A DNA stretch of 64,000 nt from contig DAHVAL010000002.1 in NCBI GenBank assembly GCA_027314645.1, forward strand, positions 1 to 64,000, given 5' to 3'. Positions 19,236 to 29,836 of this stretch are shown here, one piece after another (the stretch's first letter is position 1; each line of letters opens with the position of its first letter). The notes under the pieces are model-generated. The model searched no databases. It was not told the origin of the DNA and was given only the letters and a program-made list of their open reading frames with translations. This DNA is from Nitrospirota bacterium (GTDB taxonomy: Bacteria > Nitrospirota > Leptospirillia > Leptospirillales > Leptospirillaceae). A program made the position numbers and the translations under genes.

Positions 19236-19507
19236 TCCCTCCTTTTCTCCTCCTCATTTTGGATCTCTCACTTTGAACATCGTATCAGGTTTTAAGGTGG
19301 CAACCTTCGAGACGGCTTCCAATCGCATCCGGAGATCCGGAGATGACATATCTTCTGGGACCAGGGGGCCTGGTATAACCTCATCCATTCCTCCCCGTAC
19401 AGCCAGGGATGAGAGGATGCCGGGTACGGTCAGGACCGATCGGGGCCCCACACGGGACTCCTCCCTCTCTCTTTGCACATCCTCCCTACACCACAAGGAT
19501 ATGGATC

Positions 19508-19615
19508 ATGAGATCGATTTCTCGCCCCACGTGGATCCTCGGAAGCCTCCTTCTCGCGTTTCTGAGTCTGTCCGCCTGCCATGGGATGAATAACGGGGGC
19601 GGTTCCGGTTATTAG
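19508..19615 (+). CDS. Small putative lipoprotein (35 aa)
   Basis: MRSISRPTWILGSLLLAFLSLSACHGMNNGGGSGY; signal peptide with LSAC lipobox. Confidence 0.55.
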   Translation: MRSISRPTWILGSLLLAFLSLSACHGMNNGGGSGY

Positions 19616-19688
19616 GAATCGGGAAGGGGTGAGCGGGATCGACCCCGGATGCCCCCATGCGGCGGGGGACCACACCCCCGTTTGCGGC

Positions 19689-21344
19689 TCATTTGGCCCC
19701 GGCTCGTGCCTTTTCTTCGGATTCCTCCGGCATCGTGAAGGTCTTCAGGACCCCGTTCAAATTGTTCACCGCGGTTTCAAGCGAGACGATGCTCTTTTGC
19801 CCTGTGGCCACCATGTCAAAGGTCCGGGCCACGGAAACATCCACATTTTCAACCAGACCCGACATGTGTTTCTCCGATTGAAGGAGGGCGGTCAGGGTGC
19901 GTTCGGCGTTGGAGACGCTCTCTTCGACGGTGTTCATTCCGTTCATGATCGACATGAAGGCCTTCTTCGTCTCTTTCCCTTTGGCCACCACCTGTCCCAT
20001 CGACCCCTGGACCCGCTCCATGGAGGACACCGCCTGCCCTGTGAATTCATTCACCAGCCGAATCGTCTCTTCGATCTCCTTCGTCTGTTGCTGGGTTCGA
20101 AGGGAGAGTTTCCGGACCTCGTCGGCGACGACGGCAAACCCTTTCCCGTGCATGCCGGCCCGGGAGGCTTCGATGGCCGCATTCAGGGAGAGCATGTTCG
20201 TCTGGTCCGTGATTTCCTGAATCGCTTGGGTCACGTGGGCGATCCGGCTCGTGGCTTCCTGAAGGTTCTGGAGATTCTTGCAGGCCTCCGAGACTTCCTG
20301 TCCGGTCGTGTCCGTGAGCGTGGTGGTTTCTTCCCCCGTCCGTGTTCCATTCAACACCTCTTTCGCCGTGACCTTCACCATGTCGGAAATTCTTCCGAGG
20401 TTCCGGGCGACTTCCGAGACATTTTCCCGAAAATTCATGAGCCCTTCCCGGGAGGCCTGGGACTCCTCCTGGTTCTTCCGGGAGGTTTGGACGAGTTCCG
20501 AGAAAATCCCGGTCACACTCTGTCCCGTTTCATCGACATTCCTGGCCTCCGCCCTCACATTCCGAAGCGTCAGAATCAGCGTGTTCAGCATCCGCTTCAT
20601 GGCCTCCCCGAGACGACCCGTTTCATCGTTGCCAAAGGACCCGAGGGTTCCCGTCAAATTTCTCTGCGCCATCCTCTGTGCCGCCAGGAGCAATGGATCA
20701 AAGGCTTTGGTAACCCGCGTCAGAACTCTCGACTGGTAGAAAAATCCGATCACGAGACCCGCAAAAATAAATAGGAGACTCGATCGCATTGTGGAGACGT
20801 AAAGGGACTGCATCGCTTCCCTCTCTGAACGGACGGACTCAGCAGCCCTCCCGATCAGCTGGAGAATGATCTTTCTGATCGGCCTCCATTGATCCGTGAC
20901 CTTGAGCGCCTTCTTTACGGCCTCCGCTTCGGAAACGCCCGTCCCGTTCCATTCGATGAGCGGCCGTTTCAAGGCCGTCAACAGGTTCCAGCGGGAAAGA
21001 ATATCGGAAAGCTTCGCCTTTTCCTCGGGGGAGATCCCCGGAGATCTCCTCAGACCGGTGACAGTATTGATGAACTGGGCGTCCGTTTTCCTGAAGACGC
21101 TTGGAGGTATGGGATCATTCGGATCGAAAATGTGATTGCGGATCGAAAGTTCGTTCTGGAGCCCGATACGAAGAAGATCAACCTCTGCAACATAGGAAGG
21201 CTCCTGAGAATTGATAAAGAACAGGATTCTCCCGGTCATGCGATAAAACCCGAAAAGCGCGGTCCCGACCGCAAAGGAAATGATCAAGGCCGACAAGCTG
21301 GAGGCGAGAAGAATCTTCCCGCGTATGGACGATATTGCGAACAT
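19689..21344 (-). CDS. Methyl-accepting chemotaxis protein
   Basis: Conserved hairpin [41 protein letters not shown]-like region; N-terminal TM. Confidence 0.93.
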   Translation of the reverse strand: MFAISSIRGKILLASSLSALIISFAVGTALFGFYRMTGRILFFINSQEPSYVAEVDLLRIGLQNELSIRNHIFDPNDPIPPSVFRKTDAQFINTVTGLRRSPGISPEEKAKLSDILSRWNLLTALKRPLIEWNGTGVSEAEAVKKALKVTDQWRPIRKIILQLIGRAAESVRSEREAMQSLYVSTMRSSLLFIFAGLVIGFFYQSRVLTRVTKAFDPLLLAAQRMAQRNLTGTLGSFGNDETGRLGEAMKRMLNTLILTLRNVRAEARNVDETGQSVTGIFSELVQTSRKNQEESQASREGLMNFRENVSEVARNLGRISDMVKVTAKEVLNGTRTGEETTTLTDTTGQEVSEACKNLQNLQEATSRIAHVTQAIQEITDQTNMLSLNAAIEASRAGMHGKGFAVVADEVRKLSLRTQQQTKEIEETIRLVNEFTGQAVSSMERVQGSMGQVVAKGKETKKAFMSIMNGMNTVEESVSNAERTLTALLQSEKHMSGLVENVDVSVARTFDMVATGQKSIVSLETAVNNLNGVLKTFTMPEESEEKARAGAK

Positions 21345-21741
21345 AGACAGTCCTTAAATTTGAAGGTGGACCACGATCTCCTTGGATTCCTGGGACTCCA
21401 AAGAACCCTATCGGAATCATCAAAAGCTCTCTAAAGGTGACACCTTCTTCCTGAATAGGCTAATTAATATTTTTTATTTTTTTTATTAATGTAATGGGAG
21501 GGTCCATGTTTAGAGGCTATGATAGGGATTCTCCGCACCCTTTATGGGGAAGCAATCCTAGAAAGCGCGGGAAGGGAAGATCTGGAAGAACTGGGAGGCG
21601 CCAAAGGATTAAGCGGAAGCCGGGGGCCGACGCTCGATGCCTCACGCGGAAAAGATGCCCAATAGATGGATCAGACTCCGAATGCGGCCATTTTCTGGCG
21701 GGACCGGGAGGAAGATTCCTCCGACGAACGGGGTCTCCGTC

Positions 21742-22332
21742 CTACTCCGTGAATCGCCGACCCCCAAGGACCCGCTCGATCCGCCGGTCGGGAATCAGCC
21801 AGATCAGGGCCACCAAGGTATACAGGAAATACCCCGCCCACTGGGAAATCAAAGACATCCCGATGGCGATCATATAAAGGACCGGAGAAAGCTTTCCCTT
21901 CCAGTCCGATCCGATCGCCTGCCTCAAGAGAGAGTTCGGACCTTGGGATTTGATGATCCTCCATTGAAGGATCCAATACCCGATGGCCGCCATCAGGAGA
22001 ACGATTCCGTAAAAGGCGGTCGGAACCGGATCGAACGGGTTCAGGTTCACCCAGTGCGTCACGAAGGGAATCAGGGAGAGCCAGAACAGTAGATGCAGAT
22101 TGGCCCACAGCATCCCTCCCGTCACCTTCTCGACGGTATGCAGCATGTGGTGGTGGTTGTTCCAGTAAATGCCGAGGTAAAGGAAGCTCAGCACATAGCT
22201 CAGGAAGTCCGGAAGGACCGGGATAAGGGCCTTGAGCGACCCGCCTGCGGGCACTTTCATCTCAAGAACCATGATCGTGATGATGATGGCAATGACTCCA
22301 TCGCTGAATGCCTCGATCCGTCCTTTTCCCAT
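21742..22332 (-). CDS. TMEM175-family (DUF1211) membrane protein, putative K+ channel
   Basis: RIEAFSDGVIAIIITIMVLEMKVP, the FSDG motif of bacterial TMEM175 proteins; multiple TM helices. Confidence 0.85.
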   Translation of the reverse strand: MGKGRIEAFSDGVIAIIITIMVLEMKVPAGGSLKALIPVLPDFLSYVLSFLYLGIYWNNHHHMLHTVEKVTGGMLWANLHLLFWLSLIPFVTHWVNLNPFDPVPTAFYGIVLLMAAIGYWILQWRIIKSQGPNSLLRQAIGSDWKGKLSPVLYMIAIGMSLISQWAGYFLYTLVALIWLIPDRRIERVLGGRRFTE

Positions 22333-22572
22333 GCCTCCCCCCTCTCTCCGGCCTCTTTAAAGACCCGAGAACACGCCATTGATCCATCTCCCACGTGCGT
22401 AAAACTCCGAGCGCGGAAAGAAACCTCTCCAACGTACCATCCCTTTTTTTCCGTCCCCGCCATCCCCCAGAATCTTTCGTTCATTTTGGGGATCATGGTA
22501 GAATACTTGTATTTCTTGAACCATTCCGTTCCCGGCTCCGGTCGTCATGGCTACCGGAAAGGAGTTTCAGGA

Positions 22573-24738
22573 TTGGATAAGGAGAGTTTTCGGGAAATAT
22601 CCGGGCCGATGATCAGCATCAATCGTCTGATCGCCTCTCTCCCCGACGAGGACACCCTCTTCGACGGAATCTGCAGGATTCTGGTCGAGGAATGCGGCCT
22701 CACCCATGCCCTGATCGGCCTGCCCGATGAGGAGGGGTGGGTGGATGTCCGGGCCTCCCATGGAAAGATGCGGAACCGGCTCAGGAAGGTCCGGATTTCA
22801 GTCGACCAGGGACGCCCCGAAGGGCTCGGATTGTTCGGAAGAGCCTACAGAACCGCCACTCCCATCATTGAAAATCAGCTCCTCGACCTCCCGGAAATGC
22901 AGATATGGCGCCCTTTCCTAGCCGAGATGGCGACCGGCTCGGTCGCCGTTTTTCCCTTTTACCGGGCAGGAAATGTTTACGGGTGCCTGGCCGCCCATTC
23001 GAAGGACCAGGAATTCTTCGATGCCAACATCAAGGAAATTTTGAAGGGTGTCGCCCTCTCCCTCTCCTTCGGCATCGACAACGACGAGCGGCGCATACAA
23101 CAGACGCTCCAGGACCAAGCCTCGCTGACGCTCAAGAACTACTACCGGGCCCTCTCCGAAATCAACCGTTTTCTCGTTCACATTCCGACGCCTCAGGCCC
23201 TGCTCCAGAAGGTATGCGACATTCTCTACGCCCGCGGAGATCCCAAAGGGGCGGTGATCGGGATTGTCGACCCCCGGACCGATTCGCTGGTCTGGATCGC
23301 CTATGCCGGCCTGCCCATGGAATGGGTGTATTCCATCCGCTTGAAGGTCCCCGCCAATATGACGGAAGGGTCGTCAGTGATCGGTCAGGTCATCGGCTCC
23401 GGAGCACCGGTGGTCCTGAACGATTTTTACAACTCCTCGATCGGACAGGCCCTCCGCATGAAATTCGAAGAACAGGGGATCAGGTCCGCGGCCGTGTACC
23501 CGATCCGCCGCGGGGACTCCCCGATCGGCGTTCTCATCGCCTTTTCCCTTTTTACGGACTTTTTCGGAAGGGAAATGGATCAGCTCCTCACCGAAATGAC
23601 GCAGAGCCTCTCCTTTGCCCTGGACAACCTGGAGAGACTCCGCGATCAACAGCGGAATGAACGGAAGATCTTGACCCTCAAAAACTACTACCAGGCCCTT
23701 TCAGAGATCAACGAACTGGTCGCCCACATTCCGACCCCCGAAGGACTCCTCGAAAAGACCTGCCCCATCCTCCATCGGAGCGAGGAAACCAGCATCGTCG
23801 CCATCGGGATCATCGACACGGCCACAGGTCTTCTCACCTGGAGAAATCATCTCGGACCTGACTCCGACTGGCTCCCTGCACTCCGCATCCAGATCCGCGG
23901 GGACAGTCAGGATTCTGATGCTCCCCGGACCATCTCCCAGCGCGTCTTCAAGCACGGGAAGTCCCAGATCGTCAACGACTACATGCGGGATCTCCCCGAC
24001 AACGACCTCAAGCCGATTTTAAGAGAACACGGAATCCGATCCGCCGCCATGTTCCCCTTATTTCGGAATAAAAAGGTCTATGGGGTGCTCGCGGTCATCT
24101 CACGGGAAACGGGGTTCTTCAGTCTGGAGCTTTCAAGCCTTCTGGACGGCGTCTCACGGAGTCTCTCCTTCGCCCTCGCCAACAGAGACCGGGAAGACGC
24201 CAGAACCAAACAGGCCGAACAGTCCCACTTCCTCTCCCTCCATGATCCGCTGACGGGCCTTCCGAACCGGAGGCTGTTTTTCGACAGGCTTGAACACGCG
24301 CGCCGGATCGCGATTCGGCATAAATCAACCTTTGCCGTGGCCGTGCTGGACTTGGACGGGTTCAAGAATGTCAACGACACGATGGGACACCAGACGGGGG
24401 ACTGCCTCCTTGTCACCGTCGCCGGCACCCTCAAGTCCCTGCTCAGGGACTCGGACACCGTCGCCCGTCTGGGCGGGGATGAATTTGCCCTCATTCTTCC
24501 CGGCATGACCAGGTCCCTGGTCGACGGGACCTTCTCCCGGATCCTCAACATGATCCGGGGGATCCGGAATGTCGACGGCCACACGGTCGACATTTCCGGA
24601 TGCCTTGGAATCACCGTCTTTCCCGATGATTCGTCGGAGGCCGAGAGTCTGCTCTTTCACGCCGACCAGGCCATGTATGACGTAAAGCGCGGGGGAAAGA
24701 ACGGATGGAAAATCCATGAGACGCCCCCCCTCCCCTAG
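22573..24738 (+). CDS. Triple-GAF GGDEF diguanylate cyclase
   Basis: Three GAF-like units, then HDPLTGLPNRRLFFDRL and RLGGDEFALIL (intact GGDEF). TTG start with AAAGGAG SD proposed. Confidence 0.87.
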   Translation: MDKESFREISGPMISINRLIASLPDEDTLFDGICRILVEECGLTHALIGLPDEEGWVDVRASHGKMRNRLRKVRISVDQGRPEGLGLFGRAYRTATPIIENQLLDLPEMQIWRPFLAEMATGSVAVFPFYRAGNVYGCLAAHSKDQEFFDANIKEILKGVALSLSFGIDNDERRIQQTLQDQASLTLKNYYRALSEINRFLVHIPTPQALLQKVCDILYARGDPKGAVIGIVDPRTDSLVWIAYAGLPMEWVYSIRLKVPANMTEGSSVIGQVIGSGAPVVLNDFYNSSIGQALRMKFEEQGIRSAAVYPIRRGDSPIGVLIAFSLFTDFFGREMDQLLTEMTQSLSFALDNLERLRDQQRNERKILTLKNYYQALSEINELVAHIPTPEGLLEKTCPILHRSEETSIVAIGIIDTATGLLTWRNHLGPDSDWLPALRIQIRGDSQDSDAPRTISQRVFKHGKSQIVNDYMRDLPDNDLKPILREHGIRSAAMFPLFRNKKVYGVLAVISRETGFFSLELSSLLDGVSRSLSFALANRDREDARTKQAEQSHFLSLHDPLTGLPNRRLFFDRLEHARRIAIRHKSTFAVAVLDLDGFKNVNDTMGHQTGDCLLVTVAGTLKSLLRDSDTVARLGGDEFALILPGMTRSLVDGTFSRILNMIRGIRNVDGHTVDISGCLGITVFPDDSSEAESLLFHADQAMYDVKRGGKNGWKIHETPPLP

Positions 24739-24846
24739 CCCCTTCAAAGGGAAATCTTCCATTGATGTCAATCTCCAAAAATGTCTCGTTGTGTGCTAGG
24801 ATGGCCACGATCGCCTCACAATCCAACCTTTAAAGATGAGGGGCCT

Positions 24847-25389
24847 ATGACGACCAGATCCAGCCGTTTCCGCACACTTTATAAACCGATCCTTTTGACC
24901 CTGTTGGTTGGGGGAATCCTTGGGACATTCGATCTCTCGGCGACCCGTGCGGACGAAGTGACCGCGATATTCCGTGTCACCCGGGCAGTCGGCGACTTCG
25001 ACTCCCGCATTTCCCGTGCTTCGAGCCGATACCATTCGGCGCTAGGCGAGGCCCGGAAAAAATTCGACGCTGCAAAAAGAGGGGCCGACGCGGCCTACGA
25101 CAAAGCCACTGAGCACGCCAACCAGGAAGTGACGCTCAAGATCAATACCGTGAAGGAAGAAGTCGCCCAAAGCCCAAGATTCGATGCGCACGTGAAGGAC
25201 AAGATCAAGGGAGCCGCCCGGGACTTCGCCATCGCGATCGCCCGCGCCCGCGCCGTCCGTCAAGGCGCGATGGCGGACGCTCTTCGTAAATATACAGAAG
25301 CGCTCAAAAAGGTCACGGCCGAGTACGCAGAGGCGGTCCAAAAAGCCGAAGCCTCCTATCGCACCGCCGCGAAGGGCTGGATTCAATGA
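24847..25389 (+). CDS. Hypothetical secreted coiled-coil protein
   Basis: Signal-peptide-like N-terminus, Ala/Lys-rich helical remainder. Confidence 0.6.
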   Translation: MTTRSSRFRTLYKPILLTLLVGGILGTFDLSATRADEVTAIFRVTRAVGDFDSRISRASSRYHSALGEARKKFDAAKRGADAAYDKATEHANQEVTLKINTVKEEVAQSPRFDAHVKDKIKGAARDFAIAIARARAVRQGAMADALRKYTEALKKVTAEYAEAVQKAEASYRTAAKGWIQ

Positions 25390-25466
25390 TCGCAACACCC
25401 TGCGTTAGAGTCTAATCCATTCGGGCCCGGGCGATCTCCCGGGCCCATTTTTTTCCGGAGACCGAC

Positions 25467-26369
25467 GTGCGTCTGTTTTTCGCCATCCTCGGACATCCTG
25501 TATCCCATTCCTTATCTCCGCGGTTCCAGCAGGCCGCCTTTGACGCCCTCGGGATCGATGCCTCCTACCTGCCCTTCGACCTCCCTCCCGAACGGCTCCA
25601 AAAAGGCCTTGAAGCACTCCGAACCCTGAACGTCTCGGGATTCAACATCACCCTTCCCCACAAGGAAGCCATGTTGGGGTGCGTGGACACCGCGACGCAA
25701 ACCGCATCGGAAATCGGGGCGGTCAACACCGTCATCTCCACCGAGGGCCGGTGGCTTGGAGAAAATACTGATGGCCCGGGATTTCTCCTGGCACTGGAGC
25801 GGTTTCTCGAAGAGAACCGCCTCCCCTTTCCCACCCATGCCCTTCTTTTCGGGGCCGGAGGGTCGGCCCGTTCCGTCCTGTGGGCTCTTTCCAAACGTCC
25901 GGTCACCCACCTTCTCATGGTCAACCGGACCCTTTCCCGGGGAAAAGAGCTTCTTAAACTTCCCTTCCTGTCGACTATCCGCACCCGGATGGCCGCCGAC
26001 CTTACGGACCCGGCCCTCGGAAATTGGCTGTCGGACTCTCCTGGAGCCCTTCTCATCAACACCCTTTCGCTCCATGCCTTCCAGGGCCGCTCAGTCCCCT
26101 TCCCTCCCCTGGAGGGGCTTCCCCTTTCCGGGCATCTCCTGTTCGACCTGTCCTATGCATCGAAAGAGAGCGGAACAGCAGGCGGACTGACTCCCTTTCT
26201 TCACATGGGAACCCCTTATCGGACTCCACGGCAGAACGGGCTCGGAATGCTCCTTTTCCAGGGGGCCCTGGCCTTTGAGAAATGGACCGGGCGCAAGGCT
26301 CCGGTGGAGAAAATGGAGTCCGTCCTCCGCGACGCCACCGGGCAGGACAGTCTCTGGAGAAGCGTGTGA
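25467..26369 (+). CDS. aroE: Shikimate dehydrogenase
   Basis: FAILGHPVSHSLSPRFQQAAF, FNITLPHKEAM, NTDGPGF. Confidence 0.95.
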   Translation: MRLFFAILGHPVSHSLSPRFQQAAFDALGIDASYLPFDLPPERLQKGLEALRTLNVSGFNITLPHKEAMLGCVDTATQTASEIGAVNTVISTEGRWLGENTDGPGFLLALERFLEENRLPFPTHALLFGAGGSARSVLWALSKRPVTHLLMVNRTLSRGKELLKLPFLSTIRTRMAADLTDPALGNWLSDSPGALLINTLSLHAFQGRSVPFPPLEGLPLSGHLLFDLSYASKESGTAGGLTPFLHMGTPYRTPRQNGLGMLLFQGALAFEKWTGRKAPVEKMESVLRDATGQDSLWRSV

Positions 26370-26408
26370 TCGGATCCTGCAGGGGGAATCGCCCCCTGAA
26401 GGATCCGA
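26370..26408. terminator. Strong hairpin between convergent aroE and hemN
   Basis: TCGGATCCTGCAGGGGG-AATCG-CCCCCTGAAGGATCCGA: 17-bp stem with one mismatch, 5-nt loop. Confidence 0.65.
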
Positions 26409-26417
26409 GAGCAGGGA

Positions 26418-27800
26418 TCAGAGCGTTCGGGAAAAAAGAGGGCCCTTGGGGGCTTCCTTAAGGTAGGCGTCAAACACCATGGCAATGTTTCGGAGAAAAA
26501 TCCGGCCGAGGCTGGTGATCCGGATCTTTTCCGGCGAAATTTCGATCAGCCCGTCCGCCACAAATCCTTCCAAAACGGTCACTTCTTTGGCGAAATAGGA
26601 GTCGAACGATTCACCAAACCGGGAAAGAACGGTTTTGCGGTCGATTTCAAGATCGCACATGACCTTCGAAATAAGCTCCCGCCGAATTTGGTCGTCCTTC
26701 GAAAGACGGAACCCCCGAAAGGCGCCGATCCTTCCGGAAAGGGTTCGGGAGGCATAGTCCGGAAGCGCCTTGACATTCTGCCAATAGGCGTTCTTCAGCA
26801 TGCTGATGGCGGTCACGCCCAAACCGATCAGATCGGCATTTTTCTTGGTCGTGTACCCCTGGAAGTTCCGATACAGGGTCTTGTTCACCTGGGCCAGGAA
26901 GAGCTCGTCGTCCGGTTTCGCGAAATGGTCCATTCCGATGAACCGGTACCCCGCCTTTTCCAGTTTTTCCCCGATCAGGCTGATGAGCGCAAACTTCACG
27001 TCCGGGGAAGGAAGGGTGGACTCGCGGATCAGAACCATATGTTTCTTGAGCCAGGGAACATGGGCATAGTTGAACACCGCGATCCTGTCGGGCGAAAGGG
27101 CCACGATCCGGTCCAGCGTTTCCGAAAAGCTCTCCGCCGTCTGAAAGGGAAGTCCATAGATAAGGTCGATGTTGATGCTGTGGAAGGAGAGCTCCCGGCA
27201 TTTTCGAAAGACGCGTTCGGTCATGTCGACAGGCTGGATCCGGTGGACGGCTTTCTGGACCTCGGGAGCGAAGTCCTGAACCCCCATGCTGATCCGGTTG
27301 ACTCCGACCTCCTTCAAGATTTCCAGGTATTCATTGGAGGATTCCCGGGGATCGATTTCGACTGAAATTTCTCCCCCCTTGTAGTCCACCGAAAAATGGC
27401 TGTCTATATTGGAGAACAGGCGCCGTGTCTGGGCCGGCGTCAGGCTCGACGGCGTCCCTCCCCCGAGGTGGAGCTGGACCACCTTGCGGTTTCTATCCAA
27501 GAGGGGGCTGATCACTCCCATCTCACGGGCCAGAAAATCATTGTATTCTTCCGCCTTGGCCTTATCTCTGGTGATGATGGTGCTGCACCCGCAAAAATAG
27601 CAGAGCGATTCGCAGAAGGGAATGTGAAAATAGAGGGAAAGATCCCGGGACGGAAGTTCCTTGTTGGATCGAAGGAGTTCCTCCTTGGCCTCTTTTTCGC
27701 CGAAGTCCTCCGTCCATACGGGCGCGGTCGGGTAACTGGTGTACCGCGGTCCAGCCTTGTCATATTTTTTGAGAAGTTCGATCGTCACAGGGCTCATCAT
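26418..27800 (-). CDS. hemN: Oxygen-independent coproporphyrinogen III oxidase
   Basis: YFHIPFCESLCYFCGC radical SAM CxxxCxxC; HLGGGTPSSL. Confidence 0.94.
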   Translation of the reverse strand: MMSPVTIELLKKYDKAGPRYTSYPTAPVWTEDFGEKEAKEELLRSNKELPSRDLSLYFHIPFCESLCYFCGCSTIITRDKAKAEEYNDFLAREMGVISPLLDRNRKVVQLHLGGGTPSSLTPAQTRRLFSNIDSHFSVDYKGGEISVEIDPRESSNEYLEILKEVGVNRISMGVQDFAPEVQKAVHRIQPVDMTERVFRKCRELSFHSINIDLIYGLPFQTAESFSETLDRIVALSPDRIAVFNYAHVPWLKKHMVLIRESTLPSPDVKFALISLIGEKLEKAGYRFIGMDHFAKPDDELFLAQVNKTLYRNFQGYTTKKNADLIGLGVTAISMLKNAYWQNVKALPDYASRTLSGRIGAFRGFRLSKDDQIRRELISKVMCDLEIDRKTVLSRFGESFDSYFAKEVTVLEGFVADGLIEISPEKIRITSLGRIFLRNIAMVFDAYLKEAPKGPLFSRTL

Positions 27801-27827
27801 GGCTGAAAACGACTCCTTGTTTCGGTC

Positions 27828-28871
27828 CTAGAGACCGTTCTTGACTATCTTGACGAGGTGACGGGCCATTTCCATCGGTGTGTCAGGGAGAATTCCGTGC
27901 CCCAAGTTGAAAATATGCCCGGGACGCGTCCCGACAGCCTTCAAAACCCGCCTTGCCTCGGATTCGAGAGTGTCTTTTGTGGAAAGAAGGACCACCGGAT
28001 CCAGGTTCCCCTGGAGCACTTTCTCCGGGGGCACCCGTGGAATCGCCCGATCCATGGGAAGGCGCCAGTCGATGGACAGGACATCGGTGCCGGCCCGGTT
28101 CATGTCCTCAAGCAGCGCACAGGTCCCATTGACATACAGGATCGACGGGATCCCGTGGCGGGAGAGGGCCCGAACAATCTCCTGTGTATAGGGGAGGGCA
28201 TATTCGCGGTAGTGATCGGCAGAGAGGGAGCCGGCCCATGTGTCGAAGAGCTGGTAGGCATGAATGCCCGCCTCAATCTGCATCTCGAGGTATCCGATCA
28301 CCGTTTCGGTGATCTTTTCCATCAGGGCCCGGTACCCTTTGGGATTTCCAAACATCAGCCGTTTGACCCGCGTGAACTCCTTGGAGGTCTCTCCCTCGAC
28401 CATGTAGGTGGCCAGCGTAAAGGGAGACCCGGAAAATCCGAGAAGGGGGACGCGACCGGCCAGCCGCTGATTGATCAAACGAATCGCCTCGGCCACGAAT
28501 CCGGTGGTTTTGCGCGCATCGGGAACCGTGAGCCGGTCGATGTCCGCATCGCTCCGAACCGGTTCGGGAAATCGCGGCCCCTTGTGTTCGGTGAACTCAA
28601 GAGCCAAGCCCATCGCTTCGAGGGGAATCAGGATGTCGGAGAAAAGGATCGCCGCATCCAGACCCAGGAGGTCGATCGGAAGCAGCGTGGCCTGGGTCGC
28701 AAGTTCCGGCGTCTTGCATAATCCAAGGAAGGTCGTCTTTTTCCGGATTTCCTGATATTCCGGCATATAGCGTCCCGCCTGGCGCATGATCCAGATCGGT
28801 GGGCGGTCGAGCTTTTCTCGGCGACAGGCCCGGAGGAAAAGATCATTGGAAAGGGCTCTAGAACCCATCAA
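27828..28871 (-). CDS. hemE: Uroporphyrinogen decarboxylase
   Basis: PPIWIMRQAGRYMPEYQ, GFSGSPFTLATYMVEG. Confidence 0.96.
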   Translation of the reverse strand: MMGSRALSNDLFLRACRREKLDRPPIWIMRQAGRYMPEYQEIRKKTTFLGLCKTPELATQATLLPIDLLGLDAAILFSDILIPLEAMGLALEFTEHKGPRFPEPVRSDADIDRLTVPDARKTTGFVAEAIRLINQRLAGRVPLLGFSGSPFTLATYMVEGETSKEFTRVKRLMFGNPKGYRALMEKITETVIGYLEMQIEAGIHAYQLFDTWAGSLSADHYREYALPYTQEIVRALSRHGIPSILYVNGTCALLEDMNRAGTDVLSIDWRLPMDRAIPRVPPEKVLQGNLDPVVLLSTKDTLESEARRVLKAVGTRPGHIFNLGHGILPDTPMEMARHLVKIVKNGL

Positions 28872-28882
28872 CGGCCTTCCGG

Positions 28883-29716
28883 TTAAAGAGTGGCAGATGC
28901 CGGAGGATCAAGAGAGAGCCACCGGGGCATGACGGTCTGCCGGTTTCGCACAAGGCGGACAAGCCTCCCGGCAATGGCATCGAGCAATACAGGGTGATCG
29001 CCGAATGGGGGCGTGACAAGGCCTCCGTGCGGGATCGGGCACCGGACTAAAAAGTCCTCCAATCCCTTCCTGATGCGATCCATCAGGACCCCTTCGAACA
29101 GGAAATAGGGCACGACGAGAAGTCGATCGAATCCCTGGGGATCAAGGGTCTCCAACAGGAGCTTATACCTAGGTTCGGTCACTCCGATGAAGGAGTAAAG
29201 GAACTCCGGCCCCCGGCGACGTTCCCAAAGCCGGCGTCCCTGGTAGTAGAGCGAGGCATTGGCCCCCGGGTCGAGACTTCCCCGTCCGACGATCACGACT
29301 TGATCCCGGATCTCAGGGTCGGGAGGGGGAAGCAGATCCGAAAGGACGGCGATGGGCGCGTGGTCGATTCCGATCGCCCATTCCCGAACGACCGAGACGC
29401 CGGGAAAGTCCCGGGCCAGGTCCGACATGAATCCCCAGACATCCCCTTTGGAGTGTCCGGCGTCGAAGAGGAGAAACGGAAACAAATGGATCGCCGCGTC
29501 CTCTTTGGCCAGCGACCGCAAAACGCTCCGGACCTCCGGCTCGGCATGTTCAAGAAACGCCTCGCGGACGATCCAGTCCTTGGGAAGACGCGGGGAAAGA
29601 AGCCGGACCGTTTCCCTGAAATGCCGGTTCCCTTCTTCCATCGGACTTCCGTGACCGATCAGCACGACCGCGGTGGGACCCCGATCCTTCCGAATACCTT
29701 CCTGATCCTGTTCCAT
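28883..29716 (-). CDS. Sirohydrochlorin chelatase (CbiX-like)
   Basis: VVLIGHGSPMEEGNRHF; HLFPFLLFDAGHSKGDV; next to hemE and hemN. Confidence 0.8.
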   Translation of the reverse strand: MEQDQEGIRKDRGPTAVVLIGHGSPMEEGNRHFRETVRLLSPRLPKDWIVREAFLEHAEPEVRSVLRSLAKEDAAIHLFPFLLFDAGHSKGDVWGFMSDLARDFPGVSVVREWAIGIDHAPIAVLSDLLPPPDPEIRDQVVIVGRGSLDPGANASLYYQGRRLWERRRGPEFLYSFIGVTEPRYKLLLETLDPQGFDRLLVVPYFLFEGVLMDRIRKGLEDFLVRCPIPHGGLVTPPFGDHPVLLDAIAGRLVRLVRNRQTVMPRWLSLDPPASATL

Positions 29717-29836
29717 GTCCTGATTATACGGTGGGGGGCGGGAAGGGTCAATGAAATGGCAGGGTTTTCACCGTGATCGTCCCGTGATAACAGGGGCTGC
29801 CCGGGCGCGAATTTTCCGACCCGCCCTTGAAAGGAA

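Noticed and set aside
19629-20774. 381 aa plus-strand ORF
   Set aside because: Antisense to the MCP gene.
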